From positions 1 to 10,048 of the forward strand of contig DASUFK010000003.1 of the NCBI GenBank assembly GCA_036274615.1: a DNA stretch of 10,048 nucleotides, given 5' to 3'. The translations under genes were made by a program, and so were the position numbers. This DNA comes from FEN-1219 sp036274615 (GTDB lineage: Bacteria; Pseudomonadota; Gammaproteobacteria; Steroidobacterales; Rariloculaceae). Position 1 is the first letter of the stretch. Every line of letters starts with the position of its first letter. The notes below the pieces were generated by a model. It was given only the letters and a program-made list of their open reading frames with translations, did no database searches and was not told the origin of the DNA. Positions 1-6,919 of the stretch are shown one piece after another.

Positions 1-2291
1 ACGGCGTTCGACACCGCCGCGATCACCGGCTTGTGGCTCGTCTCGCCGGCGCCGTAGTGCGGCAGGTCCGGACGATTCGGGTTCGGGTCGCCGTTCACGA
101 GCACCACGTCGATCGTCTCCGGCGTGTCGGAATGCCGTAGCGACGGGTGCGTGGCCCAGTCGACGCTCGTGACCTTCTCGTCGTCGAACTGCACCTCTTC
201 CCAGAGCGCGCGACTCAACCCGTGCAGCATGCCGCACTCGATCGTGTGCTGGAGACCCATCGGGTTGATGGCCAAGCCGCAGTCGTGCGCGCAGACGAAG
301 CGCTTCACCCACACGCGGCCGGTGTCGCGATTGACCTCCACGTCGGCGATCAGCGTCACGATCGTGTTGCCGCGATAGGTGTACGCGAGGCCGCGTCCGG
401 TGGCGATCGTGCCGCGGCCGCGCGCGGCCGCCTTCGGCGCCGGCCGCGGCTCCCAGCCGTATTTGTCGAGCGCCGCCTTCATCACCGCGAGCGAGCGCGC
501 CTTGCGGAACACGTTGTCCTCGGTGCTCGCCTCGATCAAATCCAGCCGGAACTGCGCGGGGTCCTTGCGCGCCGCCGCCGCGAGCTCGTCCACGAACGAC
601 TCGAACGCGAACGTGACCTGCGGCCCGTTCGGGTCGCGCAGGTTGCCGGTGCGGAGCGGCGTCTCCCAGACCAACGGCAGCGCCACGACGCTCGCCGCGA
701 GCCGCTGATTCGGGATGCCGTACTTGATCGACGGCGTCTCGGCGCCGCCGGCCGACGGCCGCTCGCGCCGCTTGCCCATGAGCTGCGAGATCAGCACCGT
801 GTCAGGCTCGTTGTAGCCGAGATGGTTGTGGTCGACGGCGCGCGCGTCGTAGTCGAGCGCCGTCAAGCGGCCCTGCGCGTCGAGACCGCCGCGCAGCTTG
901 AACGTGTACGCCGGGCCCTTCGTGTCCCAGGCCGTCTCCTCGTGCCGCATCCACTGCACGCGCACCGGACGGCCGAGCTCGCGCGCGAGATACGCGGCCT
1001 CGAAGCCCACGTCGTCCGCGGCCGTGCGGCCGTAGACTTGCGGACCGTCCATGTACACCACGCGCACGTTCTCGCGCGGCATGCTCAGAAACTGCGCCAC
1101 GCCGTTGCGCAACCCGTACGACTTCATGTCGTTCGAGTAGATCGTCATCTGGCCGTTCGACGGATCGGCCAACGCGTGCGCCGGGCCGATCGCGGTGTGG
1201 CCCTGGAACGGCACCTCGTAGCTCGCCTCGAGCACGCGCGCGGCGCTCGCGAGCGCGGCGCTCGGGTCGCCGACCGTGCGCGGCTCGTCGCTCGACGTGG
1301 GCGTGGCGCCGCGGATGTAGTCGAACAGCTTCTCCGACGACGGGAACGGCTTCTGCGCCGGCGGCGTCCACTCCGCTTTCAACGCGCGCGACGCATTGAT
1401 CGCCTGCTCTTCGCGCTCGCAGACCACGGCGAGATAATTACCGCTGCGCACCACGCGCACGAATCCGGGCATGCCCGACACCGACGACTCGTCCACGCTC
1501 TTCAGCGTGGCGCCCGCCACCGGCGGCCGCACGTTGCGCGCGTGCACCATGCCCGGCACCTTCACGTCGACCGCCCAGGTGAGCGAGCCGTCCACCTTGC
1601 CCGGAATGTCGTAGCGCGGGATCGACTGGCCGATCACGCGCAGGTCCTGCACGTTCTTCACCGCGGCGGTGCCTGTGGTCGCGTCGACGTTGCGCCCCGT
1701 GAGCGCCACGTCGAAGCGCTTGCCGCCGACGAGCTCGGCGTAGGTCACGGCCTTCGACGGATCGGTTTTCGCAACGATCCGCGCGTTGCTCACCGTGAGG
1801 TCTGCGACGGGCGTCTGCAATTTCCGCGAGCCCAAGTCGAGCAGCACGCGGCGCGCTTCGGCCGCGACGCGGCGCATCGGCCAGCCGTCGCGCTCGATGG
1901 CGTCGGAGCCGCCCGAGCCGCCCTGGTCGGGTGTGATGTCGGTGCTGCCCATCACGAGGCTCGTCTTGTCGTAGGCGATGTCGAGCTCGTCGCTCATCAT
2001 CTGGCGGAACGCGGTGCCGGTGCCTTGGCCGCCGTCGGTCTTGCCGACGTAGAACGTGGCGGTGTTGTCCGGGTGGATCACGATCCAGGTGTCGAGCTTC
2101 AAGAAGTCGCGGTCCGGATAGGGACCCGCGTTCACGGCCTGCGCGAGCGCGCGGCCGCCGGGCACGGCCTCGATCGCGAGGGTCAAGACCAGCGCGCCCG
2201 ATCCCGCGAGGAAGCCGCGGCGCGAAGTGGACGGATTGGCGCTGCGCAGCGCCCGCTCGATCGCGGCCGGGAGGTTCAGTGCGGTGCTCAT
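1..2291 (-). CDS. Molybdopterin-binding large subunit of a xanthine dehydrogenase/nicotinate dehydrogenase-type molybdenum hydroxylase (3' end beyond window)
   Basis: This is the catalytic subunit of a molybdenum hydroxylase, a family that oxidises N-heterocycles or aldehydes with water-derived oxygen. The visible 763 residues begin at an ATG overlapping the small-subunit stop codon. A twin-arginine signal (SRRGFLAG, R24-R25, then a hydrophobic stretch) indicates folded export to the periplasm. A GGQGTG loop at about 87-92 and a region 'ESFVDELAAAARKDP' match the cofactor-binding fold. The C-terminal GAGE motif carries E750, the expected base that activates the Mo-OH, so only a short end or an added domain is missing. 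Where many relatives have GGGFG, this protein has GPQVYGRTAADD (416-427). That resembles the NicB/nicotinate-dehydrogenase branch as I remember it. Some NicB proteins carry C-terminal cytochrome c domains, which cannot be judged here. The family is near certain; the substrate is unknown. No FAD subunit is visible, so electrons may pass from Fe-S to a cytochrome. Confidence 0.93.
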   Translation of the reverse strand, partial: MSTALNLPAAIERALRSANPSTSRRGFLAGSGALVLTLAIEAVPGGRALAQAVNAGPYPDRDFLKLDTWIVIHPDNTATFYVGKTDGGQGTGTAFRQMMSDELDIAYDKTSLVMGSTDITPDQGGSGGSDAIERDGWPMRRVAAEARRVLLDLGSRKLQTPVADLTVSNARIVAKTDPSKAVTYAELVGGKRFDVALTGRNVDATTGTAAVKNVQDLRVIGQSIPRYDIPGKVDGSLTWAVDVKVPGMVHARNVRPPVAGATLKSVDESSVSGMPGFVRVVRSGNYLAVVCEREEQAINASRALKAEWTPPAQKPFPSSEKLFDYIRGATPTSSDEPRTVGDPSAALASAARVLEASYEVPFQGHTAIGPAHALADPSNGQMTIYSNDMKSYGLRNGVAQFLSMPRENVRVVYMDGPQVYGRTAADDVGFEAAYLARELGRPVRVQWMRHEETAWDTKGPAYTFKLRGGLDAQGRLTALDYDARAVDHNHLGYNEPDTVLISQLMGKRRERPSAGGAETPSIKYGIPNQRLAASVVALPLVWETPLRTGNLRDPNGPQVTFAFESFVDELAAAARKDPAQFRLDLIEASTEDNVFRKARSLAVMKAALDKYGWEPRPAPKAAARGRGTIATGRGLAYTYRGNTIVTLIADVEVNRDTGRVWVKRFVCAHDCGLAINPMGLQHTIECGMLHGLSRALWEEVQFDDEKVTSVDWATHPSLRHSDTPETIDVVLVNGDPNPNRPDLPHYGAGETSHKPVIAAVSNA

Positions 2292-2788
2292 GCGGGCTCT
2301 CCCGTCGGCGCGACGTCGAGCTCGGCCTTCGCGCCGCCGCGCACCACGCGCTTGATCGCCGCCTGGATCCGGTAGTAGGTCATGCAGCGGCAGAGCGCGC
2401 CTTCCATGCCGTCGCGGATCTCGGCGTCGGTGGGATTCTTGTTGCGGTCGAGCAGCGCCTTGGCGGTCATGATCTGACCGTTCTGGCAGTAGCCGCACTG
2501 CGGCACCTGCTCGTCGATCCACGCCTGCTGGATCGGGTGCAGCTTGCCGTTTTGCGACAGGCCTTCGAGCGTGGTGATCGCGCCCGCCGCCGCCGATACC
2601 GGCGTGATGCACGACCGCATCGCCACGCCGTCGATGATCACCGTGCAGGCGCCGCACTGAGCCAGTCCGCAGCCGAAGCGGGGGCCGCGGAGGTTGAGGT
2701 CGTTGCGCAGCACGTAGAGAAGAGGAGTGGCGGCGTCGACGTCCACGGTGTGGACGGCGCCGTTGATGCGTAAGGAGACGACAGCCAT
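2288..2788 (-). CDS. [2Fe-2S] small subunit of molybdenum hydroxylase (IorA/NicA-like)
   Basis: The 166-residue electron-transfer subunit pairs with the downstream molybdopterin subunit. The N-terminal plant-type ferredoxin domain has C40, C45, C48 and C60 (CGLAQCGAC, then C at 60). The C-terminal helical domain carries the second cluster, with C98 and C101 (QCGYCQNG) and C133 and C135 (LCRCMTYYRI). All eight ligands are present and the length is normal for the family. The open frame extends further upstream to 3097, but the chosen ATG at 2788 starts the conserved MAVVSLRING fold and has GGAGGG about 8 nt before it. Its TGA overlaps the next ATG as ATGA, indicating translational coupling. The small subunit has no signal peptide, so it is probably carried out with the Tat-tagged large subunit after folding. 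Confidence 0.95.
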   Translation of the reverse strand: MAVVSLRINGAVHTVDVDAATPLLYVLRNDLNLRGPRFGCGLAQCGACTVIIDGVAMRSCITPVSAAAGAITTLEGLSQNGKLHPIQQAWIDEQVPQCGYCQNGQIMTAKALLDRNKNPTDAEIRDGMEGALCRCMTYYRIQAAIKRVVRGGAKAELDVAPTGEPA

Positions 2789-3017
2789 TTCGAGGCCCTC
2801 CGGGCGGTCGATGCCGCTGCTGTAGACGTAGACCCTAGAACAAAGGTGACGCCAAGCAAAGAGGGAGGCCTCGCGTGGAGGTGTCTGACCCCGGCAGTGT
2901 CTGACCCCGCCAGTGTCTGACACCAAGGCACCCCCGCTTGCCGCTCCACGAGCCGAGTGGCACAGTCGCAGCCACAGGGTCTCGAGAATCGCGGGGCCGA
3001 GAGCGCGAGCAGTCCCG
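2789..3017. other. Divergent intergenic region between hydroxylase operon and rhomboid gene
   Basis: This 229-nt stretch must hold the promoters for the leftward hydroxylase operon and the rightward rhomboid gene. On the minus strand, a weak TTGCTT, 16 nt, TAGGGT pair lies upstream of the small-subunit gene; the -10 is poor and I do not call it. The most distinct content is the tandem repeat at 2881-2928, listed separately. I see no tRNA, riboswitch or clear operator. Confidence 0.6.
2881..2928. repeat. Three tandem 16-bp units with GTGTCTGAC core
   Basis: The core GTGTCTGAC occurs at 2881, 2897 and 2913, exactly 16 bp apart. The first two units differ at a single position after the core (CCCCGGCA and CCCCGCCA). 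The third diverges after the core and forms the near-palindrome GTGTC-T-GACAC. On the minus strand the units read GGGGTCAGACAC, a motif I recall as a dispersed REP-like or RAYT-associated element in many environmental genomes. No transposase is in the window. They could be dispersed repeat copies or binding sites for a regulator at this divergent promoter. Confidence 0.75.
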
Positions 3018-3632
3018 ATGCCCCGAGCGACCCAAGCCATCATCGGCGCCAACGTCGTCGTCTTCCTGCTCCAGTACACGATGGGCGACTGGGCCACCCT
3101 CTGGTTTGCGCTGTGGCCGCTGGGCGCTTCGAGGGCATTCGGTCCGGAAGTTGGGTTCGAGCCGTGGCAGCTCGTGACCTACAGCTTCTTGCACGGCGGC
3201 TTCGCGCACATCTTCTTCAACATGTTCGCGATCTACTCGTTCGGCAGCGCGCTCGAGCAGTTCTTCGGCACGCGCTATTACGTCACCCTCTACTTCGTGT
3301 CGGTGGTCACGGCGGGCGTGGCGCAGCTCGGCGTGAGCGCGCTCATGGGGTCGCCGTACCCCACGCTCGGCGCGTCGGGCGGCGTGTTCGGGCTGCTGCT
3401 CGCCTACGGCATGTACTTTCCGCGCAACCGGATCATGTTGCTGTTTCCGCCGATTCCGATGCCCGCGTGGGTGGCGGTCACCGGCTACGGCGTGCTCGAG
3501 CTCTATCTCGGCGTGACGGGTACGCAAGCCGGCGTGGCGCACTTCGCGCATCTCGGCGGTATGCTCGGCGCCTTCTTCATGATCCAGTGGCGGCGCGGCA
3601 AGCCGCCGTTCTCGCCGCGGCGGCGCCGCTGA
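3018..3632 (+). CDS. Rhomboid family intramembrane serine protease
   Basis: This 204-residue, strongly hydrophobic protein has the rhomboid signatures. The H64/N68 pair (HIFFN) builds the oxyanion side, GASGG carries the nucleophile S120, and AHLGG carries the catalytic H178. It should cleave transmembrane substrates within the inner membrane. The length fits the minimal six-helix bacterial form, and the Arg-rich C-terminus (PRRRR) suits a cytoplasmic end. The open frame reaches back to a GTG at 2913, but that codon lies inside the tandem repeat and adds 35 unlike residues. The ATG at 3018 starts the first helix directly (MPRATQAIIGANVVVF). Its ribosome-binding site is weak. The next gene, rnfC-like, follows after 61 nt on the same strand; no functional link is known to me. 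The physiological substrate cannot be told. Confidence 0.92.
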   Translation: MPRATQAIIGANVVVFLLQYTMGDWATLWFALWPLGASRAFGPEVGFEPWQLVTYSFLHGGFAHIFFNMFAIYSFGSALEQFFGTRYYVTLYFVSVVTAGVAQLGVSALMGSPYPTLGASGGVFGLLLAYGMYFPRNRIMLLFPPIPMPAWVAVTGYGVLELYLGVTGTQAGVAHFAHLGGMLGAFFMIQWRRGKPPFSPRRRR

Positions 3633-3693
3633 TGCGGCGCGAACGCGCTGCTCGTCGCCGCCGCGGCCACGCAGCTTTGCTCCGCGGGCGACG

Positions 3694-5325
3694 ATGGCCG
3701 AACCTCTCCGCGTAAACCATCCGCCGCACCCGGTGCGCGGCGGCATCGCGCTGCCGTCGCACAAGAGCGCGAGCACGCAGCTGCCGCTCGAGCCGGCGCC
3801 GTTGCCGCGCGAGCTCATCCTGCCGCTCGAGGGAGGACTGTCCGCGCGCGACGTCCGTCCCGCGGTCGAGACCGGCCAGCGCGTGCTGCGAGGCCAGCCG
3901 CTGGTGCAAGGCGGCGGACCGCTGTCCACCTGGACCCACGCCAGCACGTCGGGCGTGGTGCGCTCGCTCGAGCGCCGGCCGGTGGCGCACCCGCGCCGCC
4001 GCGAGGCGCTCTGCGCGGTGCTCGAGGTGGACGGCCGCGACGAATGGTGGCCCGAGCTCGCGCCGCCCGATCCCGCGCGCTGGGACACGCCGGAGAAGCT
4101 CGCCACCGCGTTGTCGCGCGCCGGCGTCGCCGGCCTCGGCGGCGCCGTATTTCCCACGGGGATCAAGGTGGCCGCGACCTGGCGCGGCCGCATGCGCCTC
4201 GTGATCGTGAACGGCGTGGAGTGCGAGCCGTACATCAGCTGCGACGACATGCTGATGCGCACGTCGCCGCGCGACGTGGTGGCCGGTGCGCTGGCGCTCG
4301 TCGCGCTCACCGGCGCGGAGCAGGGCGTGGTGGCGGTCGAGGAGGACAAGCCCGAAGCGCTCGCGGCGCTGCAGCGCGCGCACGCCGAGCTCGACACCGG
4401 GCGGCAGCTCGCCGTCGTGGCCGTGCCCACGAAGTATCCCGCCGGCGGCGAGCGTCAGCTCATCGAGTCGCTCACGGGGCACGAGGTGCCGTCGCTCGCG
4501 AAGCCCACCGACATCGGCTACCTCTGCCAGAACGCGGGCACCGCGGCGGCGCTCTATCGTTATCTCGAGTCCGGACGTCCGGTGACGAGCCGCGTGACCA
4601 CGGTTGCCGGCGGCGCCATCGCTGCGCCGCGCAACCTCGACGTGCGTCTCGGCACGCGCATCGCCGACTTGATCGCGGCGTGCGGCGGCTATAGCGGCGC
4701 GGTCGCGCGGCTGATCATGGGCGGCAGCATGATGGGCATGCCGCTCGCGAGCGACGAGGTGGCCGTGGGCCGCGCCACCAACTGCATCATCGCCGCCACC
4801 GAGGAAGAGGTGCGCACGAGCTTCGAGGCGCTCGAGTGCATTCGCTGCGGCAACTGCTTGGAAGTGTGCCCGGCCTCGCTGATGCCGCTCGAGATCTTCT
4901 TCGCCGGGCAGCGCGACGAATTCGGCGCGCTCGAGGATCTCGGGCTCTTCGATTGCATCGAGTGCGGCTGCTGCGACGTGGTGTGCCCGAGCCGCATCCA
5001 GCTCACCGAGAGCTTTCGCACGTCCAAGCGGAGGCTCGTGCAGTCGATGGACCACGACACGCGCGTTCGCTGGCTCGATGCGCGCGAGCAGCTGCGGCGC
5101 CGGCGCGTGGAGCGCTGGGAGCTGGAGCACGGGGGTGTCGCGAGCGCCGGCCCGGGGGCGGGCAGCGGCGCCGGCACGGGGACGTCCGGTGGCGCCGGCG
5201 CCGGCACGGCCGAAGGGCCGCCCGCGCAGCGAAGGCGTCTCGAGGCGCTGGCCGACGTGATCGCTCGCGCAAGCCGCGCGCCGGACGCTACGATGTCAGA
5301 GGGGACGGGGGGAACGCATGCATAG
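3694..5325 (+). CDS. rnfC: RnfC-like electron transport complex subunit
   Basis: This 543-residue protein matches RnfC, the peripheral NADH/FMN-binding subunit of the Rnf/Rsx ferredoxin:NAD+ oxidoreductase. The N-terminal region HPVRGGIALP and the barrel-sandwich part are followed by the NuoF-like nucleotide/flavin fold with GLGGAVFPTGIK (about 147-158) and VNGVECEPY (172-180). Two complete [4Fe-4S] motifs follow: C382, C385, C388, C392 and C421, C424, C427, C431, both CxxCxxCxxxCP. An Arg-rich helix and a Gly/Ala/Thr/Ser low-complexity tail (about 481-508) end the protein. No rnfA, B, D, G or E gene adjoins it: the upstream gene is rhomboid and the downstream gene is a CBS-pair protein, whose ATG overlaps this stop by 8 nt. 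The family is sure; membership of a real Rnf complex is not, since partners would have to be encoded elsewhere. Confidence 0.92.
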   Translation: MAEPLRVNHPPHPVRGGIALPSHKSASTQLPLEPAPLPRELILPLEGGLSARDVRPAVETGQRVLRGQPLVQGGGPLSTWTHASTSGVVRSLERRPVAHPRRREALCAVLEVDGRDEWWPELAPPDPARWDTPEKLATALSRAGVAGLGGAVFPTGIKVAATWRGRMRLVIVNGVECEPYISCDDMLMRTSPRDVVAGALALVALTGAEQGVVAVEEDKPEALAALQRAHAELDTGRQLAVVAVPTKYPAGGERQLIESLTGHEVPSLAKPTDIGYLCQNAGTAAALYRYLESGRPVTSRVTTVAGGAIAAPRNLDVRLGTRIADLIAACGGYSGAVARLIMGGSMMGMPLASDEVAVGRATNCIIAATEEEVRTSFEALECIRCGNCLEVCPASLMPLEIFFAGQRDEFGALEDLGLFDCIECGCCDVVCPSRIQLTESFRTSKRRLVQSMDHDTRVRWLDAREQLRRRRVERWELEHGGVASAGPGAGSGAGTGTSGGAGAGTAEGPPAQRRRLEALADVIARASRAPDATMSEGTGGTHA

Positions 5326-5746
5326 CATCCGGGACATTCTTCGCGAGAAGGGTCACGCGGTCGCGTCCATCGGCGGGGAGGTCAGCGTGTTCGAGGCGCT
5401 GCGCCAAATGGCGGACCTCGGCATCGGCGCCTTGCTCGTGATCGAGAACGGCAAGCCGACCGGCTTGTTCTCCGAGCGTGACTACGCGCGCAAGTTGGCG
5501 CTGCGCGGTCTACGCTCTCGGGACACGCCGGTGCGGGACATCATGAGCAGCCCGGTGCTCACGATCTCCCCCGACGCGTCGGTGCAGCAGGGCTTGTCGA
5601 TGATGACCGAGAAGTTCATCCGCCATCTGCCGGTGGTGGACGGCTCGGGCGTGATCGGCATGGTGTCGATCGGCGACCTCGTGAAGGCCGTGATCAAGGA
5701 TCAGCAGGCGCTGATCGAGCAGCTGGAGAGCTATCTCGCGAGGTGA
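5318..5746 (+). CDS. CBS-domain-pair protein
   Basis: The 142-residue protein is a tandem CBS pair (Bateman module) with little else. CBS1 spans about residues 8-60 (IGALLVIENGKPTGLFSERDYA) and CBS2 about 75-128 (RHLPVVDGSGVIGMVSIGDLVK). The C-terminal helix KDQQALIEQLESYL is typical of the stand-alone proteobacterial type. Such modules usually bind adenosine nucleotides and act as energy or redox sensors on a partner. The ATG lies inside the end of the rnfC-like gene (ATGCATAG, 8-nt overlap) with a G-rich stretch GGGGGGA just upstream, so its translation is probably coupled to that gene. This suggests, but does not prove, that it regulates or accompanies the RnfC-like subunit. The ligand is not determinable from sequence. 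Confidence 0.9.
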   Translation: MHSIRDILREKGHAVASIGGEVSVFEALRQMADLGIGALLVIENGKPTGLFSERDYARKLALRGLRSRDTPVRDIMSSPVLTISPDASVQQGLSMMTEKFIRHLPVVDGSGVIGMVSIGDLVKAVIKDQQALIEQLESYLAR

Positions 5747-5779
5747 GCGGCGCGCTCGAGAGTGCGCATTTATAGACGA

Positions 5780-5801
5780 AGCGCGCCCTTACGGGCGCGC
5801 T
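5780..5801. terminator. Hairpin between convergent CBS and RRM genes, likely bidirectional terminator
   Basis: A perfect 9-bp inverted repeat, AGCGCGCCC and GGGCGCGCT, closes on a TTAC loop. It lies between the stops of two convergent genes. There is no clear T-run on the plus strand, and only a modest T-containing stretch on the minus side (TTCGTCTATAAA), so intrinsic termination is likely but not textbook. Confidence 0.65.
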
Positions 5802-5829
5802 CCTCAGCAGAACGATTTGGACGAAACGC

Positions 5830-6180
5830 TTAGTAGCGCCCGCCGCCGCCGCCGCCGTAGCCGCCGCGTCCACCGCCGCCGCCACCGCCACCGCCGTAGC
5901 CGCCGCGTCCGCCGCCGCCACCGCCGCCCGAGCCCTTCGGCTTGGCTTCGCTGACCTTGATCTGACGGCCGTCGAGCGTCGCGCCGTTCATGGCTTGAGT
6001 CGCCTTTTGCGCCTCGGCGTCGCTCGACATCTCGACGAACGCAAAGCCCTTGCTCTGGCCCGTGTCGCGGTCCGTGATGACGTTGACGGAATCCACCGTG
6101 CCGCTGGCGCTGAACGCCTCGCGAATCGAAGCATCGGTGGCTGAATACGGCAAGTTGCCGACGTAGAGTTTCCTACCCAT
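5830..6180 (-). CDS. RRM RNA-binding protein with RGG/glycine-rich tail
   Basis: This 116-residue protein has a single RNA recognition motif. RNP2 is LYVGNL at 5-10 and RNP1 is KGFAFVEM at 44-51. The tail from about residue 83 to 116 is almost pure Gly with RGGY repeats, as in the cyanobacterial Rbp and plant glycine-rich RNA-binding protein style. It should bind single-stranded RNA in the cytoplasm; RGG tails often add weak RNA binding or self-association. The frame is open further upstream to 6297, but the ATG at 6180 has a consensus AGGAGG 5 nt ahead and begins the RRM directly. A paralogue without the tail lies 138 nt upstream on the same strand. Cold or stress induction is common in this family but not shown here. 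Confidence 0.93.
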   Translation of the reverse strand: MGRKLYVGNLPYSATDASIREAFSASGTVDSVNVITDRDTGQSKGFAFVEMSSDAEAQKATQAMNGATLDGRQIKVSEAKPKGSGGGGGGGRGGYGGGGGGGGGRGGYGGGGGGRY

Positions 6181-6267
6181 GTACCCTCCTAAGGTAACGT
6201 TCGCCTCAAGAGGATGTAGGCACCATGCCTGCAGGCTCGAGCAAAGCGATTGGAGAAAGGAGCCACA

Positions 6268-6297
6268 AGCATACGCGCATACCCGCGCAATGCTCAA
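6268..6297 (-). promoter_or_regulatory. Candidate sigma70-type promoter for the RGG-tailed RRM gene
   Basis: Reading the minus strand, TTGAGC (6297-6292) is followed after 18 nt by TATGCT (6273-6268). Both hexamers are close to consensus, and this region is AT-richer than its surroundings. The leader to the ATG would be about 80 nt and contains short inverted repeats (AGGCA-CCA-TGCCT and GCCTGCAGGC). The promoter would let this RRM gene be expressed separately from the upstream pair. Confidence 0.4.
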
Positions 6298-6318
6298 ATG
6301 TTTTCGGATGCGGGACGT

Positions 6319-6570
6319 TCAGCGGGGGGAAGTGGCCGTACGAACGGTGAGCTGCAAACCGTCGTAAATCACCCCGTCGAGCTCCTCGATGGCGCGTTTG
6401 GCGGTGGCGGACGTGTCCATCTCCACGAAGCCGTAGCCCAGGTTGCGCCCGGTTCCCCGGTCGGTGATCAGCTTTACGCCCGAGACTTTGCCGTGCTCCG
6501 AGAACTTCGCGGACAGCCGCGCTTCCGTCATCGAATCCGGCAGATTGCCCACGTAGAGCGTTCTACTCAT
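6319..6570 (-). CDS. RRM RNA-binding protein without glycine tail
   Basis: This 83-residue protein is essentially one RNA recognition motif: RNP2 LYVGNL at 5-10 and RNP1 LGYGFVEM at 44-51. It aligns with its neighbour without gaps through RNP1, so the two are paralogues, probably from an old tandem duplication. It stops where the neighbour's RGG tail begins. The first RNP1 position is Leu44 where the consensus is Arg or Lys, which may weaken or change RNA contact. Its ATG overlaps the stop of the upstream small gene by 8 nt (ATGAGTAG), and there is no strong ribosome-binding site, so translational coupling is likely. Confidence 0.9.
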   Translation of the reverse strand: MSRTLYVGNLPDSMTEARLSAKFSEHGKVSGVKLITDRGTGRNLGYGFVEMDTSATAKRAIEELDGVIYDGLQLTVRTATSPR

Positions 6571-6919
6571 CCGGGTCGTTTCGCTGCCGCGCGGCCGCGG
6601 CGGCGGCCGAAGGGCGCCCCGGCCGCAAGCCGGTGCTCTTCTTCAGAGTGCGGCGCCGCTCGTTCAGGTCTTCCACGATCTTCTGCACGTCGGCGCGCAC
6701 GACCGCGAGCTCGCCGCGGCGATAGCCCGTGATCATGTTCTCGCCCTGAGAGATGCGATAGATGAGCCAATCGGCGCCCACGCAGCCGCTCGGCGCGTCC
6801 GCGGGGGAGATCGACGCCAGGCGAAACGGATGCCCGCCGGCGCCGGGCGCACCGTCCGCGGGGGTCCCGCTCTTGCCGCGGGACACGGATCCGGGAGACT
6901 CCGGCAGCACCGGACGCAT
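6563..6919 (-). CDS. Uncharacterised small protein coupled to the RRM gene
   Basis: I cannot name this protein. From the ATG at 6919 it has 118 residues. The N-terminal part is Pro/Gly/Ala-rich, followed by a globular-looking segment from HPFRLASI through GADWLIYRI and NMITGYRRGELAVV to VEDLNERRR, then a basic Ala-rich end. Codons in the segment are strongly GC-ended, which supports coding. The block resembles small hypothetical proteins I recall from gammaproteobacteria, but without a known function. The start is uncertain: GTG at 6886 (107 residues) and ATG at 6736 (57 residues) are alternatives. The 57-residue form would discard the DWLIYRI block. The last 8 nt overlap the start of the tailless RRM gene, so the two are probably made together. 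Confidence 0.6.
   Translation of the reverse strand: MRPVLPESPGSVSRGKSGTPADGAPGAGGHPFRLASISPADAPSGCVGADWLIYRISQGENMITGYRRGELAVVRADVQKIVEDLNERRRTLKKSTGLRPGRPSAAAAAARQRNDPDE

Noticed and set aside
147..2375. Long plus-strand open frame of 742 codons opposite the hydroxylase large subunit
   Set aside because: The product is Arg/His/Ala/Val-rich with no domain, as expected antisense to GC-ended codons; the minus strand carries a full, well-conserved enzyme.
2881..2928. CRISPR array
   Set aside because: The units are 16 bp with almost no spacer, only three copies, and no cas gene is present.
2913..3017. N-terminal extension of the rhomboid protein from the GTG at 2913
   Set aside because: The start lies inside the tandem repeat and the extra residues are unlike rhomboid N-termini; the ATG at 3018 starts the first helix.
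2835..5130. Long minus-strand frames opposite the rhomboid and rnfC-like genes
   Set aside because: Their products are low-complexity shadows, and the plus strand encodes recognisable proteins with complete active-site motifs.
5845..5935. Repeat element in the CCGCCGCC-rich stretch
   Set aside because: It is the coding sequence of the RGG/Gly-rich protein tail, not a separate repeat.
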